Part shown: positions 53,639-62,556 of the stretch, piece by piece | Numbering within the stretch: position 1 is the first letter of the stretch | Layout: each line of letters opens with the position of its first letter | Assembly (NCBI RefSeq): GCF_018614095.1 | Contig: NZ_JAGGOY010000046.1 | Location: 179 to 64,178 of the forward strand | Source: Streptomyces sp. ISL-87 | GTDB taxonomy: Bacteria > Actinomycetota > Actinomycetes > Streptomycetales > Streptomycetaceae | DNA: 64,000 nt | Direction: 5' to 3' | Made by a program: the position numbers and the translations under genes | Notes under the pieces: generated by a model | Told to the model about the DNA's origin: nothing | The model's database searches: none | What the model saw: only the letters and a program-made list of their open reading frames with translations

Positions 53639-55581
53639 CGCTCCGCCTTGCGGGCCAGGATCCGGTAGGCGTTCCCGCCGTCCGTGTACCGGGCCGCGGC
53701 CGTGCGCAGCGCGTCCAGCACCGCCGCGCCGGCGAAGAACGGCAGAGCCGCCGCCCGTACGGCATGTGCCGTCGCCCTCCGGCCCGCCGTGGCCGGGGGA
53801 GCCCACGGGCGGTCCGGGTCCGGGGCCAGCCGGGCGGCGGTCAAGGCCACCGCGCCGAAGAAGTCGTTGCCCTGGTGGGCCGCACCGTGCTCCTCGGCCA
53901 GCACGGTGAACCCCCGGTCGGCCAGCGCCTCACGCAGGTTCCCGGCCGGGATCAGGTGCTGGTGCTGTGGCTGGAACCAGGGCAGCCAGGCCGGCCCGAG
54001 CAGCCGGGCCATCCGCGACTCCGGGTCGGGGAGCTCGATGGTGAGATGCCCGCCGGGGGCGAGGACGGCTGCCGCCGTGTCCAGCTCGGTGAGCGGATCC
54101 CGGGTGTGCTCCAGGTAGTGGTACATGCTGACCACCTCGTACCGCCCCGCCAGTTTTTCCGTGAACTCCGGGAACTGGCCCTGGAATCCGGTCTCCACCC
54201 AGCCGCGCCGCTCCGCCTCGCGCACCCCGTCGCCCATGTCGAGCCCGTCGAACCGGGTGTCCGGCCACACGGCCCGCGCCGCATTGCAGAAGTGGCCGTG
54301 GCCCGTGCCGACATCGAGCCAGGTCGCGGGAACGGTGTGCGGCCGGAGCATCTCGGCCCGCCCCCGGTACGTGGCGCCGAGCCGTCCGAAGACCGTGCCC
54401 GCGCCCTCACCGCCGCGCCCGTCGTAGAAGTCGCGGTAGTAGAACTCCAGCCCCTCCAGGGTCAGCCGGGGATTCTGGAAGACATGCCCGCAGTCCCCGC
54501 ACTGCTCCAGGGTGAACCGGCCGGGCTTGCCCTGGAGCAGATCGGGCACCCGGACGCGGACACCGAGGTGGAGGGACCCGCACCAGGGGCAGTCCAGGCG
54601 GCGCGGTTCGAGAAACCGGTCGGGCCCGGCGGCGAGTTCGGCCCGGTACGCGTCGGCCCGAGCGGAGTCCCCGGAGCTCGCGGCTCCCTTGCTCGCGGCA
54701 GTGGTCGCGGCGGCTGTACGGAGGGCAGCGCCGAGGGAGCGCACCGGGCGGGCGGCGGTCGCCCCGGCCAGATCGGCGGGACGCAGCGGGGCGCCCGGGC
54801 CACCCAGCGCGAGATACGGCTGGAGCCACCACAGCCCGGCCGCCGCGGCGCCCCACCGGCCCTGGCGCACGGCGAGCCCGGCCAGCAGTGCGAGCCCGGC
54901 GAGCTGCGCGGCGGCCAGCGCCCCCGGCGGCAGCCCCTGGGCCCGCAGCTCGGCGGCCCGCCCCGGCCCGGTCACGCCGGTCGCCCCGGCGGGCCCGGTT
55001 GCCCCGGCGGGTCCGGTCGCCCCGCTCCCGGTCACCCCAGCCAGTCCGGTCGCCTCCGTCGGCCGGCCCGTGGAGAGCGCCGGCGCGATGGCCAGCCCCG
55101 TCGAGCCGGCCGCGTACTCCTTCAAACGCCGGACCAGCGCCATGAGTTCCGCCGGATCCGGCCGCGGCCCGCCCGGCTCCACCCCGGCGCGGGCCAGCAC
55201 CTCCTCGGCGACGAGCACGGCATACCCGGCCCCGCGCCCCTCGCCGAGCCGGTCCTCCCGGTACCCTGCCGGATCCACCAGCCGCAGCAGCCCCAGCACC
55301 CGCTCGGCCGCGAGATCCGCCGGCAGCAGGTCCACCACCCGCAGGCCCTCCCGCTCCGCGTGCGCGCAGGCGGCCAGGAAGGTGGCCGGATCGGGTTCGA
55401 CCCCGCGCGCGGTCAGCAGCCGCCACCCGGCGGCGCGCGGCAGCCCGCCCGCGGCCGACGAGGGCGCGGGCAGTACGGGGATCGCGCGCAGCCGGCGGCG
55501 GGCCCGTACCGTACCGGCGCCGAGCGCGGCCAGCACTGCCGCGGAGGTCCACCGGACCCCGTGGAAGGGGGGTGGCGTCAT
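53635..55581 (-). CDS. class I SAM-dependent methyltransferase with zinc ribbon and unusual N-terminal half
   Basis: A 648-residue multidomain protein. The C-terminal part has a zinc-ribbon pair CPWCGS...CGDCGHVFQNP (about residues 330-365), then the SAM site WLDVGTGHGHFC near 415 and MYHYLEHTRDPLTEL. The N-terminal 320 residues are unlike methyltransferases; they include a predicted membrane-seeking stretch (LAGLALLAGLAVRQGRWGAAA) and a collagen-like TGPAGATGPAGATG repeat near residue 190. It is coupled by ATGA to the glycosyltransferase upstream and the GHMP-like gene downstream. It probably tailors the operon's product. Confidence 0.72.
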   Translation of the reverse strand: MTPPPFHGVRWTSAAVLAALGAGTVRARRRLRAIPVLPAPSSAAGGLPRAAGWRLLTARGVEPDPATFLAACAHAEREGLRVVDLLPADLAAERVLGLLRLVDPAGYREDRLGEGRGAGYAVLVAEEVLARAGVEPGGPRPDPAELMALVRRLKEYAAGSTGLAIAPALSTGRPTEATGLAGVTGSGATGPAGATGPAGATGVTGPGRAAELRAQGLPPGALAAAQLAGLALLAGLAVRQGRWGAAAAGLWWLQPYLALGGPGAPLRPADLAGATAARPVRSLGAALRTAAATTAASKGAASSGDSARADAYRAELAAGPDRFLEPRRLDCPWCGSLHLGVRVRVPDLLQGKPGRFTLEQCGDCGHVFQNPRLTLEGLEFYYRDFYDGRGGEGAGTVFGRLGATYRGRAEMLRPHTVPATWLDVGTGHGHFCNAARAVWPDTRFDGLDMGDGVREAERRGWVETGFQGQFPEFTEKLAGRYEVVSMYHYLEHTRDPLTELDTAAAVLAPGGHLTIELPDPESRMARLLGPAWLPWFQPQHQHLIPAGNLREALADRGFTVLAEEHGAAHQGNDFFGAVALTAARLAPDPDRPWAPPATAGRRATAHAVRAAALPFFAGAAVLDALRTAAARYTDGGNAYRILARKAER

Positions 55582-56741
55582 AGCAGCTTCTCCAACCGGT
55601 CGGCCGCGGCGGCGGCACCGCCCGCCGCGGCGAAGGAGGCCTGGATCCGCCGGGCGGCCCGGCGGGGGCCGGGGTCGTCCAGCACGGCCGTGAGCGCGTC
55701 ACGCAGTTCCTCGGCCCGCGTCCGGCCGAACCGGACCCGGACCCCGGCCCCCGCCTCGACGACCTGCCGGGCCACGATCGGCTGGTCGTCCCGGATCGGG
55801 GCGACCACCAGCGGCAGCCCGTACGCGAGCGCCTCGCAGACGGTGTTGTGGCCGCCGTGGCTGACCACCGCGTCCAGATGCGGCAGCAGCTCCAGCTGCG
55901 GCACGCTCTCCTGGACCAGCACGTTCCCGGGCACCGGCCCGAGCAGCGAAGAGGGCGCCGCCAGCACCAACTGGACGTCCCCGGAGAGCCGTTCGGCCGC
56001 TCCCAGGACCGAGGCGTAGAACCGGCCCCCGGCCTCCTGGTTGAGGGTGCCCAGGGACACCAGCACCCGGCGTCGCTCCGGGTCCAGCCGGTGCCACGGG
56101 AAGCCGGGCCCGGCGGGGCGGGCCCCGAAGGCCGGTCCGACGAAGGCGTAGTGCGGGGGGAAGTCCTCGGCCGCTCCCACGAGTTCGGGCGTGGAGAAGA
56201 CGAGCACCAGCCGCTCGGAGAACCGCGGATCCCAGGCCTCGGCGTCCGCCCCGAAGACGGAGAGGAGCCCGGCGATCTGTCCCGCCACCCACTCCCCGAC
56301 CTTCGGGAAGTCCGCGAAGGGCCGGGTGAGCTCGGCGGAGGTACTGGCCGAGGTGGCCCAGGGGATCCCGAGCCTATGCGCGACCACGGGCCCGGCCAGC
56401 GCCTGCTGATCGGCGACCAGCAGATCCGGTGCGAAGACGCGGACCGCGTCCGTCACGCCCGGGACCATCGCCCGGGCCAGCGGCACCAGCGCCTCCTCCC
56501 ACAGGAAGCGCAGCGCCCCCACCCCGCGCAGATCGCGCCAGCGCTCGTGCAGCGCCGCGTACCCGCCGCCGGCCTCCTCGCCGGCCGCCAGGATCCGGGC
56601 GTGCGCGGGCAGCAGCCGGGCCAGCGCTCCGGCCGGACCGGCCCAGGCGACCTCATGGCCCCGGGCGGCGAGTTCGGCCCCGACGGCCGCCGTCGGATTG
56701 ACGTGCCCCGCCAGCGGCGGCACCGTGAACAGCACCCTCAT
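55578..56741 (-). CDS. GT1-family (UGT/macrolide-type) glycosyltransferase
   Basis: A 387-residue GT-B fold glycosyltransferase. MRVLFTVPPLAGHVNP begins the acceptor domain, and the donor domain has VVSHGGHNTVCEALAYGLPLV and DDQPIVARQVVEAGAG, the nucleotide-sugar motif of GT1. It likely attaches a sugar to the polyketide or lipid made by the operon. ATGA overlaps at both ends show coupling. Confidence 0.9.
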   Translation of the reverse strand: MRVLFTVPPLAGHVNPTAAVGAELAARGHEVAWAGPAGALARLLPAHARILAAGEEAGGGYAALHERWRDLRGVGALRFLWEEALVPLARAMVPGVTDAVRVFAPDLLVADQQALAGPVVAHRLGIPWATSASTSAELTRPFADFPKVGEWVAGQIAGLLSVFGADAEAWDPRFSERLVLVFSTPELVGAAEDFPPHYAFVGPAFGARPAGPGFPWHRLDPERRRVLVSLGTLNQEAGGRFYASVLGAAERLSGDVQLVLAAPSSLLGPVPGNVLVQESVPQLELLPHLDAVVSHGGHNTVCEALAYGLPLVVAPIRDDQPIVARQVVEAGAGVRVRFGRTRAEELRDALTAVLDDPGPRRAARRIQASFAAAGGAAAAADRLEKLL

Positions 56742-57592
56742 CGGACCAGCGCCCCGGCCCGCCGCGCCTGCGCGCCGCGCACGGTGGGTGCACCGCGTGT
56801 GGCGGCCGCCGCATCGAGGTGGGCCAGCACGGAGTCCCGTAGGAACCCGCTGGTCTCCTTCAGTACGTCGTGACCCAGACCGGGCAGGACTTCGAGGGAG
56901 GCGCGCGGTGCGTGGCGGGCCAGTTCCCGGGCACCGGGCACCAGTTCGGAATGCTCGCCGCACACGATCAGCGCCGGGCAGTGCAGCCGGGCGAAGTCGG
57001 CCGCGGTGAACGGGCGGCCGGCCGCGATGTCGTCGATGAGGCTGGTCCGGTTCAGCAGGTCGTCGGCGATCGCGGTGAGGCTGGCGGCCTTGCGCAGCCG
57101 CAGGGTGAGCAGCTCGGCCGGGACCGGGCTGTCCTCCAGGCTGAGCGCGGCGGCCGACAGGGTGTCCACCATGTTCTCCACCCAGGGTCCGCTCAGCGGC
57201 GGTTCGAGGAGCGTCAGCCCGGCGACGAGGTCGGGGCGGGCGAGGGCGGCGTGCAGGGCGAGGGTGCCTCCGTAGCTGTTGCCCACCAGGTGCACGGGGC
57301 GGTGTCCGAGGCCCAGCGCGCCGAGCAGCGCCAGGAGGTCCCGTACGGCGGTACGGCTGTCGTAGCCGGTGGCCGGGCGCTCGGTGCGGCCGTGGCCGCG
57401 GAGGTCGTAGAGCACGGCTTCGTGCCCGGACCGGGCCACGGGCACGGCGAGGGGGCAGTAGAAGGAGGACAGGTTGTCGACGACCAGGCCGTGCAGGAAG
57501 ACCACGACGGGCCGGTCGGGACCGGCGGCCCCGGCGGTGGCGGGGAGCCGCTGGACGTGGAAGCGGAGGGAGTTCGCGCTGACGAAGGCCAT
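56738..57592 (-). CDS. alpha/beta hydrolase
   Basis: A 284-residue alpha/beta hydrolase. The oxyanion strand VVVFLHGLVVDN, the nucleophile elbow VGNSYGGT (Ser near residue 108), CGEHSELVPGA with a candidate acid, and GLGHDVLKE with the catalytic His are in order. In this operon it may act as the thioesterase/offloading enzyme for the free ACP. It begins 7 bp after the ACP stop. Confidence 0.85.
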   Translation of the reverse strand: MAFVSANSLRFHVQRLPATAGAAGPDRPVVVFLHGLVVDNLSSFYCPLAVPVARSGHEAVLYDLRGHGRTERPATGYDSRTAVRDLLALLGALGLGHRPVHLVGNSYGGTLALHAALARPDLVAGLTLLEPPLSGPWVENMVDTLSAAALSLEDSPVPAELLTLRLRKAASLTAIADDLLNRTSLIDDIAAGRPFTAADFARLHCPALIVCGEHSELVPGARELARHAPRASLEVLPGLGHDVLKETSGFLRDSVLAHLDAAAATRGAPTVRGAQARRAGALVR

Positions 57593-57599
57593 GGCGGGC

Positions 57600-57962
57600 T
57601 CAGCCGGCCGACGCGTGCGCGGTGGCGGCCGGGGCCGGCGGAGCCGTTAAGGCTCCCGGGGTCGCAGGGGCCGTCGTGCGGGCCAGGGACTGGTGGGTGA
57701 TCCGGCCGATGTGCGTGACGAGTTCGCCCACCGACATGGCGAGGATGGCGTCCATGTCCTTCTCGGCGAGAAAGCCCATCAGGTCCACCTCGGAGCCGTA
57801 GCGATGGTGGAGCAACTCGGCGAGGGCGACGAACTCGATGCTTTCGAGGGCGAGATCCTCGTTGAAGGTGGTCCGCATCGTGACCTCCTCGGCGACGAGG
57901 AACTCGTCGCCGACGATCTCCAGGAGCATGCCGGTGATCTCGGCGAGGACGTCAGTGGCCAT
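57600..57962 (-). CDS. acyl carrier protein
   Basis: A 120-residue carrier protein with the phosphopantetheine site DLALESIEFVALAELLHHRYG (Ser near residue 41). The core is standard for an ACP, with a 35-residue Pro/Ala/Thr-rich tail. It overlaps the KS-AT-DH-PPTase gene by 11 bp. The large synthase has no obvious internal ACP, so this is a likely carrier for it. Confidence 0.9.
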   Translation of the reverse strand: MATDVLAEITGMLLEIVGDEFLVAEEVTMRTTFNEDLALESIEFVALAELLHHRYGSEVDLMGFLAEKDMDAILAMSVGELVTHIGRITHQSLARTTAPATPGALTAPPAPAATAHASAG

Positions 57963-60900
57963 GGCTGGTCTCCGTGAGGTGGAAGGGGGCGGGGGACGGC
58001 GCCGCGGGGTGGGAGGTCCAGGCGACGACGTGGTCATCGGGCAGGAGCGTGCTGCGGACGGCGTACGGGTGCCCGTCGGGGGAGAGCACCCGCAACCCGC
58101 CGGAACCGGGATCGTCGCCGACCCGCCAGTCGCGGGGCCGGCCGCCGAGACCGGTGCCGTGTGCCTTGGCGGCGGCCTCCTTGGCGCACCACAGGGCGGT
58201 GAGGGCAGCGGGCAGTCCGGTGCCGTCGCGGGCGGAGAGGGCCTCGGCGAGGAGCAGTTCACCGGGCCCGAGCGCGATACGGATCAGGGCATCGGGATCG
58301 GCGGTGACCGGCTCCACGTCGATACCGACGGGCCGGGTGGGATGGGCGACGGCGACGGCGAGCCGGTCCTTGTGGGCGATCGACAGCCGGACGCCGTGGG
58401 CGAGCGTGCCCCTGGCGAGCGGCCGGCCCGAAGGGTCGTTGCCGACCGGGACCTCCACCGGGAACACGGGCCCTGCGCCGCCGTCCCAGAGCAGTTGGCG
58501 CAGTGCGTCCTTGGCGGCGATCCGCCCGAGCAGCCAGGGGCTGCGGGCGCGCGGTGACAGCCGCTCGTACGCCGATCGCTCGGCGGCGCCGAGGTAGCGG
58601 CGCATCACCAGCTCCTGCGAGGCGGGGTCCGTCCACCGGCGGCGGGCCAGGCACCAGCCGGCGGGCTGGGGTTCGCCGATCCCGCACACCTCGGGGGTGA
58701 ACTTCATCGGCCAGACCCGCTCGTCGGCGCCGAAGCGGCGGTACGTCCAGCCGTCGACGCGGGCCCACACCTCGCCGGTGGCCCGGCGCAGCTCGATGTC
58801 CCCGCGCACGGTGACATCGCGCACCTCGCGGATCCGGGCGGTGGCGGAGACCAGGTCGTGCGGGGCGGGCGGGGGCCCGTAGAACCGGATCCGGTCGACG
58901 GTGGCCGGGAACACCAGCCGGTCCACGGGGAGCCGGAGCTGCATCCAGTGCCCGAAGAGCTGCCCGGCGGCGTCGAGCAGCGCTCCGGGGTCGGGCAGTG
59001 CCCGCAGCACCCCCTCGATGCCGTCGGCGGCGACGGCCCGCACCTCGTGCACGCCGGCGAAACGCGGGCCGTGGAACATCCACCGGTCGCGGTAGAGCGC
59101 GTCGGCACTGACGGGGGCGGGCTGCGGGACGCGCAAGGGCGTCGGGTCGGGGGCGGGCGGCTGCGCGTACGCCTCGCCGAGGAGGACGACGACGCTCGCG
59201 TACTCGCCGAGGCGGACACGCACCCGGCCGGGGCCGTCGACGCGGCTGCCGACCTCGACATCGACGGCGGGCTCGACGGCCAGCCAGCGCAGGGCGCGCG
59301 CGTCCTCGTACCCGATGACGGCTGCCCCCGGCCCGGCGTGGCGCAGGGCGACACCGGCGGCCAGCTCCAGCATCGTCGTCATGGGCACGACCGGGAACCA
59401 GTCGGAGTCCTCCGGCCATCCGTCGGGCTGGAGGTACACACAGTGATCGCGTACGTAGGGCAGCGCGGCGAGCGACAGCCGCAGCCGGTGCGCCCCCGGG
59501 GCGACGGGCCCGGAACCGCCGGGCGCCCCGGCCTCTCCCGTGCCCGAGGGGCGCGGCCCCGGCTCCGGCGGGCGCACGGCCTGCCAGGCCTCGGCGACGC
59601 TCCGCGCGGCCGAGCGGGCGTCGTCGAGCACGGCGTCCAGGGCGGACAGCAACACTGGCCTGCCGGAGGCCGGTTCGGGCGGGGAGACCGGTCTGGGCGG
59701 GGAGGCCGGTCCGGGCAGGGAGACCGGCTCGTGCGGGGTCGCGGTCGTGGCGCCGGGCGGCGCCTCCGGCAGGAGGCCGCGCAGGGCTGTGCGGGCTGCT
59801 TCGCCGAGGCGGACCAGGGGGGAGTCGAGATTCAGCGGTACGGGCGCCCGTCCCCGGGCGGCGGGGGTGTGGCCGGCGTCGGCGGCTGGGCGGCCGACGG
59901 GGGACAGGCGGTCCCAGCGGGGAGTGTGGCCCTCGGACCACAGGGCGGCGCAGGTGCGGTGCAGGGCGGCCAGGCCGGCGAGGCGGGGAGAGGACGCCGA
60001 CACCGAGAGGTGGGGCCGGTCGCGGAGGGTGTCCTCGACGAACCCCGGCAGGCTGCCCGGCCCGAGGGTGACGAACGTACGCACGCCCGCCTCCTCGTAC
60101 AGGCGCAGCGTCAACTCGCGGAAGCGGACCGGTTCCAGGAGATGGCGGACCACCAGCTCCCGCACCTCCCCGGGGGAGGCCGGGAACGGGAACACCGTCG
60201 TCGCCGACCACACCGGCAGGAACCCGGCCCGCAACGGCAGCCGCGCGAACGCCGCGCGTACCTGCCCGAGGTACGGCTCCCACATCGGCGTGTGGAACCC
60301 CGAGCGGAACGGCAGTTCCTGGCCCAGCACCCCGTCCGACCGGAGGCGCTCCAGGGCGTGCGCGACCCCGGCCGGATCACCGCAAACCACCGACTGGTGC
60401 GGGCAGTTGTCGTGGCTGACCACCACCCCGTCCAGGCCGTGCAGCGCGGCCTCGGCCCGCCGCGCCCCGCAGCCCAGCGCCGCGTACACGAGGTCCGGGA
60501 CTTTGAGGGAGCCCGGCCGCAGCGAGGCCAGGAAGGTGTCGGCGGCTTCCTGCGGGTACATTCCGGCGGCCACCATCGCCGCCCACTCGCCCAGGCTGTG
60601 ACCGGCGAACACCTCGGCCTCGATGCCCAGTTCCGGCAGGACCCGCGCGAAGAAGCGGCCCGTCGCGATCGCGTCCAGCGCCCGTTCCACCAGCTCCGAG
60701 CCCCGGCTGAGCCGAGGCCGCTCCAGCCCCAGCCGGTCGGCCACATCGTCCACGACCGGCGCGAACTCCGGCTCCAGGCCCGGGAAGAGGAACGCGGTGC
60801 GCCCGCCCAGCGGTTCGGGGGTGAACCACACGTCACCGCGCCCCCGCCAGGCCCGGCCGCGCGCCACCGCCTTCGCCGCGAGCGCGAGCCGCTGCGGCGT

Positions 60901-62556
60901 CGGCCCGACCACCGCCAGCCGGCACGGCCCGTCGCCCGTGGACGCCGAGCCGGCGGCGAGCAGGGCCGTCAACTCCGCCGGACTGTCCGCCCCGAGCAGG
61001 AGTACGTCGTCCCGCGCGCCCGCCCCCGCCACCGGCCGGGCCGATGCGCCCAGGGGCAGGAAGCGGCGTACCGCAGGGGCGTGGGCGGCGGCGCCCGGCG
61101 CCTCCTCCAGCACCGCGTGCGCGTTGATGCCGCCGAAGCCGAACGCGTTGACCCCCGCCCGGCGCGGCTCCGGTCCGCGCTCCCACGGCTCCGCGGCCGT
61201 CACCGGGCGCATCCGGGTCCGGGCGAGGTCCGGGTGCGGCTCCTCCAGGTGCAGGGTCGGCGGCCGCACCCCCTCGTACACGGCGAGCGCCGCCTTGATC
61301 AGCCCGGCCATGCCGGAGGCCTGCATGGTGTGCCCGAGCATGGATTTCACCGAGCCGAAGCCGATGCCGTTGCCCTTGCCCTCGCCTTTGGGCTTGCCCT
61401 TGCCGGGCTCGGGAGGGCCGAACACCTGGGCCAGCGTGTCCAGTTCGGCCGCGTCGCCCACCGGGGTTCCCGTGCCGTGCGCCTCCAGCAGTCCCAGGGA
61501 TCCGGGTGAGCGCGGATCCAGCCCGGCCTCCTGCCAGGCCCGCTCCAGTGCCCGTACCTGACCCGCGACCAGGGGGCTCATCAGGCTCGCCGCCCGGCCG
61601 TCGCCGGCCACACCTGTGCCCCGGATCACGGCGTAGATCCGGTCGCCGTTCCGTTCCGCGTCCGCCAGCCGCTTCAGCAGCACCACGCCGGTGCCCTCGG
61701 ACAGCAGGGTCCCGTCGGCCCGCCGGTCGAAGGGCCGGATCCGCTCGCTCGGGCTCAGTGCCCGCAGTTGCGTGAACACGCTCCACAGCGTGGCGATATG
61801 GCAGTGGTGCACGGCGCCCGCGACCACCGCGTCGCACCGCCCTCCCGCCAGCAGCCCCACCGCCTGGTCCACGGCCAGCAGCGACGAGGCGCAGGCCGCG
61901 TCCAGGGTGTAGGCGGGGCCGCGGAAGTCCAGCCGGTTCGCCGTCCGGGCGGCGGTGAAGCTGGGCACCAGCCCGATCGAGGCATCGGGCCGCTCCGGGC
62001 CCAGCGCGTCCTGGAAGGCGGTACGCACCGCCGCGATCCGCCACTCGTCCAACTCGGGCGCGAGCTCGCGCAGGGTCTGCGCCAACTGGTGTGCCGTACG
62101 GACCCGTTGGTCCAGGCGGGCGGTGGCCGTACCCATGAACCCGCCGCGGCCCAGCACCACCCCGATCCGGGAGCGGTCGGCCGGCAGCCGGTCCTCGCCG
62201 CCCGCGTCGGCGATCGCCTCGGCCGTCGCGTGCAGGGCCAGCATCTGGTCCGGCTCGGCCCCCTCCACGGCGGCCGGCATGATCCCGAAGCGGGTCGGGT
62301 CGAAGGCGGCCAGGCCGTCGACGAACCCGCCGCGCCGGCAGTAGAACCGGTCGCCGCTCACCGGTCCGGCGGCGCCGCCGGGGTCGTAGTACACCTCCGG
62401 ATCCCAGCGCCCGGGCGGGACGTCGCCTATGCAGTCCGTCCCGGCGAGCAGATTGCGGCGGTACGCGGCCAGGTCAGCCGCGCCGGGGAACACCGCGCCC
62501 ATCCCGACGATCGCCGCGTCGGTGGGCCGGGGGCCGCGCCGCTGCCGCTCACTCAT
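57952..62556 (-). CDS. type I iterative synthase, KS-AT-DH-PPTase (PUFA/HglE-like)
   Basis: A 1534-residue synthase. KS (about 12-470) has the active Cys in DAACASS, His in EAHGTGTPVGD and SVKSMLGHTMQASG. AT (about 560-870) has GHSLGEWAA and RSGFHTP. After a Pro-rich linker (930-1010), a dehydratase-like double hotdog runs from LPYVRDHCVYL to MFHGPRFAGVHEV, with an enlarged insertion after the His. The C-terminus is a Sfp-type phosphopantetheinyl transferase (VGIDVEPV, WCAKEAAAKAHG). No KR or ACP is inside; those are on neighbours. ATG 62556 is favoured over GTG 62565 by GGAGGG spacing. The order resembles actinomycete PUFA-like synthases. Confidence 0.88.
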   Translation of the reverse strand: MSERQRRGPRPTDAAIVGMGAVFPGAADLAAYRRNLLAGTDCIGDVPPGRWDPEVYYDPGGAAGPVSGDRFYCRRGGFVDGLAAFDPTRFGIMPAAVEGAEPDQMLALHATAEAIADAGGEDRLPADRSRIGVVLGRGGFMGTATARLDQRVRTAHQLAQTLRELAPELDEWRIAAVRTAFQDALGPERPDASIGLVPSFTAARTANRLDFRGPAYTLDAACASSLLAVDQAVGLLAGGRCDAVVAGAVHHCHIATLWSVFTQLRALSPSERIRPFDRRADGTLLSEGTGVVLLKRLADAERNGDRIYAVIRGTGVAGDGRAASLMSPLVAGQVRALERAWQEAGLDPRSPGSLGLLEAHGTGTPVGDAAELDTLAQVFGPPEPGKGKPKGEGKGNGIGFGSVKSMLGHTMQASGMAGLIKAALAVYEGVRPPTLHLEEPHPDLARTRMRPVTAAEPWERGPEPRRAGVNAFGFGGINAHAVLEEAPGAAAHAPAVRRFLPLGASARPVAGAGARDDVLLLGADSPAELTALLAAGSASTGDGPCRLAVVGPTPQRLALAAKAVARGRAWRGRGDVWFTPEPLGGRTAFLFPGLEPEFAPVVDDVADRLGLERPRLSRGSELVERALDAIATGRFFARVLPELGIEAEVFAGHSLGEWAAMVAAGMYPQEAADTFLASLRPGSLKVPDLVYAALGCGARRAEAALHGLDGVVVSHDNCPHQSVVCGDPAGVAHALERLRSDGVLGQELPFRSGFHTPMWEPYLGQVRAAFARLPLRAGFLPVWSATTVFPFPASPGEVRELVVRHLLEPVRFRELTLRLYEEAGVRTFVTLGPGSLPGFVEDTLRDRPHLSVSASSPRLAGLAALHRTCAALWSEGHTPRWDRLSPVGRPAADAGHTPAARGRAPVPLNLDSPLVRLGEAARTALRGLLPEAPPGATTATPHEPVSLPGPASPPRPVSPPEPASGRPVLLSALDAVLDDARSAARSVAEAWQAVRPPEPGPRPSGTGEAGAPGGSGPVAPGAHRLRLSLAALPYVRDHCVYLQPDGWPEDSDWFPVVPMTTMLELAAGVALRHAGPGAAVIGYEDARALRWLAVEPAVDVEVGSRVDGPGRVRVRLGEYASVVVLLGEAYAQPPAPDPTPLRVPQPAPVSADALYRDRWMFHGPRFAGVHEVRAVAADGIEGVLRALPDPGALLDAAGQLFGHWMQLRLPVDRLVFPATVDRIRFYGPPPAPHDLVSATARIREVRDVTVRGDIELRRATGEVWARVDGWTYRRFGADERVWPMKFTPEVCGIGEPQPAGWCLARRRWTDPASQELVMRRYLGAAERSAYERLSPRARSPWLLGRIAAKDALRQLLWDGGAGPVFPVEVPVGNDPSGRPLARGTLAHGVRLSIAHKDRLAVAVAHPTRPVGIDVEPVTADPDALIRIALGPGELLLAEALSARDGTGLPAALTALWCAKEAAAKAHGTGLGGRPRDWRVGDDPGSGGLRVLSPDGHPYAVRSTLLPDDHVVAWTSHPAAPSPAPFHLTETSHGH

